Assembly: GCA_945957185.1 (NCBI GenBank)
Contig: CAMFKA010000121.1
Span: 1 to 6,643, forward strand
From: an uncultured Chlamydiaceae bacterium
GTDB taxonomy: Bacteria; Chlamydiota; Chlamydiia; Chlamydiales; Parachlamydiaceae
Reading direction: 5' to 3'
Length of the DNA stretch: 6,643 nt
Notes under the pieces: generated by a model
Databases searched by the model: none
What the model was told of the DNA's origin: nothing
What the model saw: only the letters and a program-made list of their open reading frames with translations
Part shown: piece after piece, positions 1-5,695 of the stretch
Position numbering within the stretch: the first letter of the stretch is position 1
Layout: every line of letters begins with the position of its first letter
Position numbers and translations under genes: made by a program

Positions 1-191
1 CTTGTAGGATAAATCGATGCAGAGTTTTTTTGGAGTGCTGCGACTTGTCGCAGCTTTCACTTCGCGCGACTTGTCGCGCGTTTTAAGTCATTTACACTCA
101 AGGCGAAAACGCATCGACAAGTCGATGCAAAGGAAAGCTGCGACAAGTCGCAGCACTCCAAATTTATTCGTTTATCGACTTATCCTACAAG
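1..191. repeat. 191-bp imperfect inverted repeat, MITE- or REP-like
   Basis: The two halves mirror each other. Bases 1-12 (CTTGTAGGATAA) are the exact reverse complement of 180-191. TCGAT at 14-18 pairs with 174-178, and 29-58 is a perfect 30-base inverted match to 133-162. GCGTTTT at 78-84 pairs with AAAACGC at 106-112, around a 21-base centre. Each arm carries two small hairpins at mirrored positions, offset by one base. No convincing gene lies inside; the open plus-strand frame through it is a by-product of the repeat. The layout fits a non-autonomous miniature element or a REP/BIME-type extragenic palindrome. No target-site duplication can be checked because the element begins at the first base of the window and may extend further left. 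Confidence 0.85.
37..154. repeat. Four 18-nt hairpins with shared CGACTTGTCG core
   Basis: Hairpins lie at 37-54, 63-80, 111-128 and 137-154. Each is four outer bases, a ten-base core and four complementary outer bases. The core is CGACTTGTCG in the first two and its reverse complement CGACAAGTCG in the last two, so the order is forward, forward, reverse, reverse. The outer stems are GCTG/CAGC, CGCG/CGCG, GCAT/ATGC and GCTG/CAGC; sequence changes but pairing is kept. Each can fold as a 7-bp stem with a CTTG or CAAG tetraloop. This suggests that the structure or the core is recognised, in DNA or RNA; by what is not visible here. Confidence 0.85.
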
Positions 192-195
192 ACCG

Positions 196-215
196 CAAGA
201 TAACGCGTTATCTTG
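196..215 (-). terminator. Perfect 20-nt palindrome after the kinase stop, possible terminator
   Basis: The sequence CAAGATAACGCGTTATCTTG is its own reverse complement and begins directly after the kinase stop codon (216-218). An RNA copy could form an 8-bp stem with a CGCG loop. On the minus strand no U-run follows, so it is not a canonical intrinsic terminator. It could slow polymerase, stabilise the 3' end of the mRNA, or bind a dimeric protein. It lies four bases from the 191-bp inverted repeat, and the two may act together as the end of the dprA-topA-kinase transcript. Confidence 0.4.
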
Positions 216-1493
216 TTATTGTGTTCTCTCAAACAACTCTACAACCAGTTTTTGCACATCAACCATTGTGGGCCTCTGCAGGTACGGCGCTTCCACGATC
301 CCCCTGGCAATAGCCATCAACCCGTTTTCGAATGGAGAATCAAATTCCTCGAATCGATAACTAGAAATGTCGTTCCAATTGTATTTGGAGGGGGTCTCGC
401 ACGTCAAAATCGTGATCAAACAAATTGCTAAGCTATAGACATCGTATCTAACTGCCAATTGTTTTAATAAACGAGGATACACGGTCTTCTCAACGATACT
501 TCTCGTTGAAAATTCATGTCCTAAAACCGTCACACGACGTTCTTTTTCGATTTTTTCAAGCAAATTTAAATAGCTCTTTCGACAATAGTAAGTAAACATC
601 TCCGCTTCAGATAAGCCCTCGATCGTTTTACAGTACTGAATGACCTCCGGAGGGCAAAATGCTGCGGCGCCTGCTAAAATATCCCTTGGTATAGGTTTAT
701 CAAAATCGATGGCGCAGTCGAAGTCAGTTATCCCTACTTTTCCGTCGGTATTAAAGAGGATGTTGTTTATTTTTAAATCCAAATGAACAACATTTTTCTC
801 GTGCATTAAAGCAACAGCGTCGACGAGATTTTTGATAATCTGCTTTTTAAGATCTTGTCTCGCACTATCTGTTAGCAGTAACAAATTTTCGTAAAATAGA
901 TGCATCAAATTGCACGAAAACCGCTCTAAAATCAACCTTCGTGATCCCGTAGAAGGACAAACGTTTTGCACTTTTGAGGAAATGCATAACGGAAATCCGG
1001 GAAGTCCCGACAATTTCTCGTGGATCGGTTCACATTTTTGGATAGCATTATCAAAATCTCGAATTCCCTTTTTCTTTTTACTGACGGGGGAGGCAACGAC
1101 GTAGGATAAGTTGGAATCAATACTGAGTGCGATTTTAAAAAGTTTGACACGTCCTTTTCCTGCGATTGTATTCGATTGGAGATATACAGAGCCGTCCACT
1201 AATACAAAAATCGAATACGGCAGTTTGTCGTACCACCTTTTTGAGAGTCTTACCGCTCCATCACCATAAGCTACAAATTCCCGTAAACCTTCTAATGCCG
1301 AAGCAATAGCTTTTAAAACAGCTTGTTGGGCTTGTTCCTTTTGCTCTCGGTCAGTAAATGAAAATTTAGAAAGCGCCTCTTTGTCAAGAGGCGTTAAGCG
1401 ATACCCAAGAGAGGTACGAAGGCAACCGGAAAGGTAGGTGGTTCTCTGCGGAGAACCCACTAACGATATCCTGGACGAAGATGTAGCAGACAT
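216..1493 (-). CDS. Divergent eukaryotic-type Ser/Thr protein kinase (possibly pseudokinase)
   Basis: The product has 425 residues. Kinase landmarks are clear in the second half: the catalytic-loop motif HLDLKINN at 237-244 (Asp239, Lys241, Asn244), DFD at 257-259 in place of DFG, PPE at 281-283 in place of APE, DVYSLAI from 351 (subdomain IX) and Arg407 in QRPTM (subdomain XI). The N lobe is degenerate: GKG at 112-114 is a weak glycine loop, and VVASP at 132-136 has proline where VAxK has its ATP-binding lysine, though four lysines follow at 139-142. HRD is HLD, a non-RD type. About 67 residues separate PPE from Asp351, much longer than usual. Residues 1-95 match no domain I recognise. No signal peptide or membrane segment is evident. 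The ATG lies 6 bases after the topA stop, with AAGTGAG as a modest ribosome binding site inside the topA end, so it is probably cotranscribed. Environmental chlamydiae often carry expanded kinase families; the substrate is unknown, and a secreted effector role is only a possibility. Confidence 0.85.
   Translation of the reverse strand: MSATSSSRISLVGSPQRTTYLSGCLRTSLGYRLTPLDKEALSKFSFTDREQKEQAQQAVLKAIASALEGLREFVAYGDGAVRLSKRWYDKLPYSIFVLVDGSVYLQSNTIAGKGRVKLFKIALSIDSNLSYVVASPVSKKKKGIRDFDNAIQKCEPIHEKLSGLPGFPLCISSKVQNVCPSTGSRRLILERFSCNLMHLFYENLLLLTDSARQDLKKQIIKNLVDAVALMHEKNVVHLDLKINNILFNTDGKVGITDFDCAIDFDKPIPRDILAGAAAFCPPEVIQYCKTIEGLSEAEMFTYYCRKSYLNLLEKIEKERRVTVLGHEFSTRSIVEKTVYPRLLKQLAVRYDVYSLAICLITILTCETPSKYNWNDISSYRFEEFDSPFENGLMAIARGIVEAPYLQRPTMVDVQKLVVELFERTQ
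1374..1393 (-). other. Perfect 8-bp hairpin within the kinase coding region
   Basis: CGCCTCTT and AAGAGGCG form a perfect inverted repeat around a four-base loop, about 100 bases into the kinase gene. On the mRNA strand it is followed by CTTTCTAAATTTTC, a loosely T-rich tail, so it resembles a weak intragenic terminator or pause site. It may equally be a by-product of the coding sequence. Confidence 0.4.
1440..1457 (-). other. Perfect 7-bp hairpin near the kinase start
   Basis: GGTTCTC (1440-1446) and GAGAACC (1451-1457) pair around a four-base loop, 36 to 54 bases downstream of the kinase ATG. With the hairpin at 1374-1393 it gives the 5' end of this coding region two stable stems within 84 bases. 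It could affect early elongation or mRNA decay; no direct evidence beyond the pairing. Confidence 0.35.
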
Positions 1494-1499
1494 AATGTC

Positions 1500-4088
1500 T
1501 CACTTGATATGTTGGCTAATTAACTTAGTCATCTTAAACATATCAACCGGTTCTTTGGAACCAAAAACTTTAGAAAGAGAATCATCAGGTTTGATAATTC
1601 GCTTATTGTCTTGATCTTGAAGATTATGCGCACGTATGTACTCCCAAATTTTCTTGGTCACTTCGGTGCGGCTCATTTCAGATGCCCCAACGATATGAGC
1701 TAATTCAGGAGTCAATTGACTTGCAGGCATTTTTGAAGCTGCACGCGGCTTTTTCTCTGCCGGAGCTTTTGCTTTTTTGGTAGCAGTCTTTTTGGTCGTT
1801 GTCTTCTTAGCAGCGGTTTTCTTTGCAGTGGCGCCTTTCTTTTTCGGAACATACGCTGTGCGTGGATGGTCCGGATACTTCGATTCCAGCTGCTCTAAAG
1901 CGTTGACTATCACATCGCACTCAGGATAAGTAGAGCAGGAATAAAAGATTTTTCCAAAGCGCGAACGACGGGCAACCATATGTCCCGGGCAGTCGATAGC
2001 AGGGCATGTGGGCATATCTTCCGGTGCTGTAATGACTTCCCCTTTTTTAGGGATATTGACGATCCCTTTGCATTCAGGATACGTTGTACAGCCTAAGAAG
2101 GGACCAAATTTCCCGTGGCGCAGCTTCATCTCTTTGCCGCATTTGGGGCACTTTTGCTCCCAATCGAAATCTTCGGCGTAGTCGTCCTTATTGAAAGAGA
2201 GTTCCTCGATCTGTGCGGAGTAATTACAATCGGGATAGCGGGAGCATCCGTAAAAATATTTCGATTTAAACCAGATTTTTTGCAATTTGGAACCACAAGT
2301 GGGGCAATCAAGATCTGTCATCACTTTTGGAATGAATGCACTTTTCTCTGCGGTTTCCAAAACGGGAGCAAACTCTCCCCAAAAGTCTTTCAGCAGCCGT
2401 TTCCAATCTTTTTTGTCTTCGGCGATAAGCTCCAAATCATCTTCCATGGCAGCGGTAAACCCGATATTCATGATCTGCTGGAAGTTGCTTTCCAAAAATT
2501 CGGCAATCACTCGACCAAGTTCCGTTGGCTTCAAGCGTCCGCTTTCTTTAATGGTGTAGTCGCGGCTCTGAATTTTGTTCATGATGGCAGCATAGGTAGA
2601 CGGACGACCGATTCCTGATTTCTCCAATTCTTTCACGAGCGATGCTTCGCTGAAGCGTGGAGGAGGTCTTGTAAACGCTTGTTCCGAGATCCACTCTTGC
2701 AGAAGCAGTTCCATCCCTTCGCTTAAGGGAGGTAAAATTTTGCTTTCTTCATCTTTATCTTCGTCGTCCACTTTCTCTTCATAAGCGGCGAGATATCCGG
2801 AAAACTTCAAAGTCGATCCAGTCGCACGCAGAATTACCTGCTTGCCGGCTTTAATGTCAGCAGAAACGGTGTCGTAGATAGCAGGAACCATCTGCGAAGC
2901 AATAAAGCGACGCCAGATCAATTTGTACAGCAAGAATTGCTCGCGAGAGAGGTACTTTTCCACTTTTTCCGGCGGCATATTCATATCGGAAGGGCGGATG
3001 GCTTCGTGAGCGTCTTGCGCAGCTTTTTGCGTTGCGTACTGCTTCCCTTGTTCGGGTAGAAACTCCTGACCATAGGTATTTAAAATGAATGCGCGCGCTT
3101 CCTGAATAGCTTCCGGTGCAACGCGAACGGAGTCGGTACGCATGTAGGTGATCAACCCTTCTGCGCCGTCATTCCCTAAATCAATCCCTTCGTACAAACT
3201 TTGCGCGATTTGCATGGTGCGGGACGAGGAGAATCCATGGTGGCGGCTCGCTTCCTGCTGGAGAGTAGAAGTGATGAATGGAGGGACGGGATTCCTTTTC
3301 TTCTCTTTGCGCTCGACATTCTGTACTGTAAAAGGTCCTGCTTTCATTAATGAAAGCACTTTTTCTGCAGTTTGATGGTCGGGGATGAGCATGAGATCTT
3401 TCCCTTCGACGGCTTCTTTTTCAAATCGTTTTCCGTCGACGGTGTACAGAGAGGCTTTAAAGATTTTATCTTCTTCCGGCGTCTTAAAGAGAGCGCCCAA
3501 ATTCCAATATTCTACAGGCTTAAACGCTTCGATCTCTTTTTCGCGATCGACGACAAGTTTAAGCGCCACAGATTGTACTCGACCTGCCGATACAGAAGCG
3601 TCTTTTCCTCTTTGGATTCTACGATTTAGAATAGGGGAGATCTTGTATCCAACCATACGGTCAAGCATGCGGCGAGTCTGCTGCGCATTCACGAGAGAAG
3701 TGTCGATTTTTCTGGGGGATTGCAACGCTTTCTGAACAGCATCTTTCGTAATCGAATTGAACGACACCCTTTTTACATTTGTGTTTTCCGGTAGAAGTTC
3801 CATGATGTGCCACGCAATCGCCTCTCCCTCGCGGTCAGGGTCGGGTGCGAGATACACGGTGTCACAGTCTTTCGCTTCTTTTCTCAGTCTCTTAATCACC
3901 TCTTCCTTGTCCGCCATCACCGCATATTTCGGTTCAAAATCGTTCTCGAGATCGATGCCAAATTCACGCTCGGGGAGATCTCTTACGTGTCCCAGGGAGG
4001 AGTCAAAGAGATAGTCATCGCCCAAGAACTTCTTCAGCGTTTTAATTTTTGTCGGAGACTCTACAATAATCAGTGATTTTTTCTTCAT
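1500..4088 (-). CDS. topA: DNA topoisomerase I with C-terminal SWIB domain
   Basis: Type IA topoisomerase of 862 residues that relaxes negative supercoils by transient single-strand cleavage in the nucleoid. The TOPRIM domain starts at once (IVESPTK, Glu10) and carries the metal-binding DPDREGE at 83-89 (Asp83, Asp85, Glu87). SAGRVQS is at 167-173. The active-site tyrosine is Tyr315 in ITYMRTDS, and HEAIRPSD is at 361-368. Three four-cysteine zinc ribbons follow: Cys595/598/615/621, Cys647/650/667/673 and Cys695/700/718/724. Residues 748-786 form a Lys/Ala/Thr-rich linker like chlamydial histone-like proteins or an H1 tail. Residues 788-862 are a SWIB (SWI/SNF complex B) domain ending the protein. 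The SWIB fusion is known in chlamydiae and is the best taxonomic marker here; its exact role is unsettled. The ATG is preceded by AAGG at 7 bases. dprA ends 16 bases upstream and the kinase starts 6 bases downstream, so an operon is likely. All catalytic residues look intact. Confidence 0.98.
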   Translation of the reverse strand: MKKKSLIIVESPTKIKTLKKFLGDDYLFDSSLGHVRDLPEREFGIDLENDFEPKYAVMADKEEVIKRLRKEAKDCDTVYLAPDPDREGEAIAWHIMELLPENTNVKRVSFNSITKDAVQKALQSPRKIDTSLVNAQQTRRMLDRMVGYKISPILNRRIQRGKDASVSAGRVQSVALKLVVDREKEIEAFKPVEYWNLGALFKTPEEDKIFKASLYTVDGKRFEKEAVEGKDLMLIPDHQTAEKVLSLMKAGPFTVQNVERKEKKRNPVPPFITSTLQQEASRHHGFSSSRTMQIAQSLYEGIDLGNDGAEGLITYMRTDSVRVAPEAIQEARAFILNTYGQEFLPEQGKQYATQKAAQDAHEAIRPSDMNMPPEKVEKYLSREQFLLYKLIWRRFIASQMVPAIYDTVSADIKAGKQVILRATGSTLKFSGYLAAYEEKVDDEDKDEESKILPPLSEGMELLLQEWISEQAFTRPPPRFSEASLVKELEKSGIGRPSTYAAIMNKIQSRDYTIKESGRLKPTELGRVIAEFLESNFQQIMNIGFTAAMEDDLELIAEDKKDWKRLLKDFWGEFAPVLETAEKSAFIPKVMTDLDCPTCGSKLQKIWFKSKYFYGCSRYPDCNYSAQIEELSFNKDDYAEDFDWEQKCPKCGKEMKLRHGKFGPFLGCTTYPECKGIVNIPKKGEVITAPEDMPTCPAIDCPGHMVARRSRFGKIFYSCSTYPECDVIVNALEQLESKYPDHPRTAYVPKKKGATAKKTAAKKTTTKKTATKKAKAPAEKKPRAASKMPASQLTPELAHIVGASEMSRTEVTKKIWEYIRAHNLQDQDNKRIIKPDDSLSKVFGSKEPVDMFKMTKLISQHIK

Positions 4089-4104
4089 ATGAATACCTTA
4101 CATA

Positions 4105-5199
4105 TTACAATGTCGAGACATGAATATTCTTCTTATAAATTTTGCCAGGAAACTCCTTCACGGCTTTTTTTAATACCAATCCCATTAGCAGGACATTAAG
4201 CCTAGAAGCGGATAGCTTAGTGATCTGTGAAATTGTTTCCAGCTGAACCTCAATCGATGGAAGCTGCTTCATTAGCTCTAATTCTTCCGGGTCGAGCGCG
4301 ATCGCCGTGGGAGGTTTCGAGGTCTTCAAATTTAATGCTATCAGTGAATCGAATTGATTAGCAACATCAACCGCACTTTCAACCAGCCGAGCCTTCCCCT
4401 CTTTGATCCACTGGTGATTCCCTCGGAATCCCTCCATATCGACGCGCCCGGGGAGGGCAAACAACTTTTTCCCCTGCTGCTCCGCAATTCGCATTGTGAG
4501 GACAGCGCCGCTCTGTTCAGGAGCTTCGATTAATAAAACTCCTAAACTTAAAGCACTTACAATTCTATTACGTTGGGGGAAATTTTGTCTATCAGGAGAT
4601 GTCGCCATTGGAAATTCCGAGATGACAGCGCCATGTTGGACGATTTGATTCGCCAAATTTCGATTCTCTTTCGGGTAAAGATCGGCGAGTCCGGAGCCGA
4701 GGACGGCGATAGTTCTCCCTTCTTTTAAGGCCCCTTGGTGCGCGCAAGTGTCGATCCCCCTAGCCAAACCACTCACAATAGTAAAATTTTGTTTTGCGAG
4801 CTCTGCCGAAAATTTTTCCGCCATCTCTCTTCCATAGATCGAGCAGTTGCGAGTGCCAATAACTGCAATTGCGTTTTGGTCGGCAGGCAAAAGAGATCCA
4901 CACACATAAAGAACAATGGGGTGGTCGTGCAAAGCGAGAAGGGAAGCGGGGTAATCTTTCGCTGTAAAAGGGATGACCCTGGCGTTGAAGCGGTCGATAA
5001 GTTCAAAATTTTTTTCGATGTGCGGATGACGCTTTTCCCAGTGGTCGGCAACGCGTTTCCCAAAAAGAGCTTCGATTTCAGTCGGGGAGGCCTCGAGAGC
5101 TGCCGCTGCGGAACCAAAATGTGCGAGAGCACTTTTGACGCGGACGGGACCCATATAAGGAATGGAACTTAGAATGATGAGTGCGTTTGTGTCGTTCAT
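4105..5199 (-). CDS. dprA: DNA processing protein DprA (Smf)
   Basis: The 364-residue product belongs to the DprA/Smf family, cytoplasmic proteins that bind incoming single-stranded DNA and load RecA during transformation and related recombination. The N terminus (about 1-60) includes a helix-hairpin-helix-like stretch (SIPYMGPVRVKSALAHFG). The Rossmann-like core spans about 80-280: GTRNCSIYG at 115-123, the signature SGLARGIDTCAH at 143-154, GSGLADLYP at 168-176, SEFP at 194-197, FPQRNRIVSALS at 207-218 and SGAVLTMRIAEQQGKKLFALPG from 230. Residues 303-358 fit the C-terminal winged-helix domain of this family. Length is normal and no key motif is broken. The upstream ribosome site is weak (GGGA). 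It lies just before topA, a pairing also known in Bacillus subtilis and other bacteria. A strong terminator ends 13 bases before its ATG, leaving little room for a promoter. Natural competence in the host is not proven by this gene. Confidence 0.97.
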   Translation of the reverse strand: MNDTNALIILSSIPYMGPVRVKSALAHFGSAAAALEASPTEIEALFGKRVADHWEKRHPHIEKNFELIDRFNARVIPFTAKDYPASLLALHDHPIVLYVCGSLLPADQNAIAVIGTRNCSIYGREMAEKFSAELAKQNFTIVSGLARGIDTCAHQGALKEGRTIAVLGSGLADLYPKENRNLANQIVQHGAVISEFPMATSPDRQNFPQRNRIVSALSLGVLLIEAPEQSGAVLTMRIAEQQGKKLFALPGRVDMEGFRGNHQWIKEGKARLVESAVDVANQFDSLIALNLKTSKPPTAIALDPEELELMKQLPSIEVQLETISQITKLSASRLNVLLMGLVLKKAVKEFPGKIYKKNIHVSTL

Positions 5200-5212
5200 A
5201 AAATTTTCCCAT

Positions 5213-5244
5213 AAAAAAAAGCGGTATTTTCGAAAAAATACCGC
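5213..5244 (-). terminator. Rho-independent terminator upstream of dprA
   Basis: On the minus strand GCGGTATTTT pairs with AAAATACCGC (5221-5230 with 5235-5244) as a 10-bp stem with a four-base loop, followed by eight T (5220-5213). This is a textbook intrinsic terminator. It lies 25 bases past the stop of the broken small gene at 5270-5601 and 13 bases before the dprA ATG, so it should end the transcript of the TPR gene and small gene. The A-run on the other side belongs to this tract; no plus-strand gene needs it. Confidence 0.92.
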
Positions 5245-5269
5245 TCAAGAACGTTATTCCTCTTTTCTA

Positions 5270-5601
5270 CTAAAAGGAAACTGTAATTCTCCCGCTAATA
5301 GAGACCATCGTGTTAGCGATCTCGTCGAGAGAACTGTTAATCCAATTATGCCTGCTGACGATTAAATTGAGCTCTGGGAGAAGGTCTACTGCCTCCTCCT
5401 CTTTTAAATCGTCATAGGCAAGTGAGCTATTTTTCGGACTCACAGTAATTCTCCACCTACCTCGAAGGGTAGTTCTGGGCTTACGCCCAACAAATTTTCA
5501 ATCTTGCCACCGCTTTCGCAATAGCAAGCTCCAGTTTAATGACTATTTCTTCAAAATTGTTCCCAAGGCTGTGGCTTCGAGCATTTTTGTAACCGACTCA
5601 T
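5270..5601 (-). pseudogene. Small gene of unknown function broken by two apparent frameshifts
   Basis: An ATG at 5601 follows GGGAGGTG, the best ribosome site in the window, but its frame stops after 16 residues (MSRLQKCSKPQPWEQF, TGA at 5551-5553). Reading on with one T dropped from the TTTT run (5553-5556 on the plus strand) continues as EEIVIKLELAIAKAVARLK. Dropping one more base in the AAAATTT run (5492-5498) continues as FVGRKPRTTLRGRWRITV and runs to a TAG at 5270-5272. Repaired, it is 109 residues with helical, charged stretches (DDLKEEEAVDLLPEL) and no membrane segment. A terminator follows 25 bases after the stop, so signals at both ends fit one gene. I do not recognise the protein. 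Alternatives are homopolymer sequencing errors, programmed +1 shifting at TTT TGA as in prfB, or a separate 57-residue gene starting at GTG 5443 with GGAG seven bases before it. Confidence 0.55.
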
Positions 5602-5603
5602 GT

Positions 5604-5611
5604 CACCTCCC
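5604..5611 (-). promoter_or_regulatory. Strong Shine-Dalgarno sequence of the broken small gene
   Basis: GGGAGGTG ends two bases before the ATG at 5601, with the GGAGG core about six bases away. It is far stronger than the sites of dprA or the TPR gene, which implies that the reading frame starting there was once, or still is, well translated. Confidence 0.7.
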
Positions 5612-5642
5612 TTTTTGCTCTATCGTTCCACGATTTCGGGAA

Positions 5643-5678
5643 TTTATAGGTCTACATTACTCTGTAACATACAGTAAT
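5643..5678 (-). promoter_or_regulatory. Possible promoter with dyad operator for the small gene
   Basis: On the minus strand a -10-like TATAAA (5643-5648) lies 41 bases before the ATG at 5601. No good -35 box sits 17 bases upstream, but that position is covered by a dyad: CTGTA TGT TACAG (5662-5674), extended by ATTA and TAAT to 5656-5678. A dyad over a poor -35 is a common arrangement for a regulator-dependent or repressed promoter. It also lies just past the TPR stop codon, so it could be a transcript-end hairpin, but no U-run follows. A shorter hairpin, ATCGT TCC ACGAT at 5622-5634, is in the leader. Confidence 0.35.
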
Positions 5679-5695
5679 AATTTAGACAAACTTTT

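Noticed and set aside
180..191. TTATCCTACAAG resembles a DnaA box (TTATCCACA)
   Set aside because: It needs a one-base insertion to match, and it is the terminal repeat of the element rather than part of a box cluster; no origin features are nearby.
1..191. CRISPR array
   Set aside because: The units are palindromic hairpins in opposing orientation with short unequal spacing, not direct repeats with uniform spacers, and no cas gene is present.
17..313. Plus-strand open frame of 98 codons at the left end
   Set aside because: It runs through the inverted-repeat element and into the antisense of the kinase 3' end; it has no ribosome site and no recognisable domain.
2115..2618. Plus-strand open frame of 167 codons inside topA
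   Set aside because: It is antisense to well-conserved TopA coding sequence including zinc ribbons, with no ribosome site or domain.
4735..5172. Plus-strand open frame of 145 codons opposite dprA
   Set aside because: It is the antisense shadow of the conserved DprA core; its residues show no family motif.
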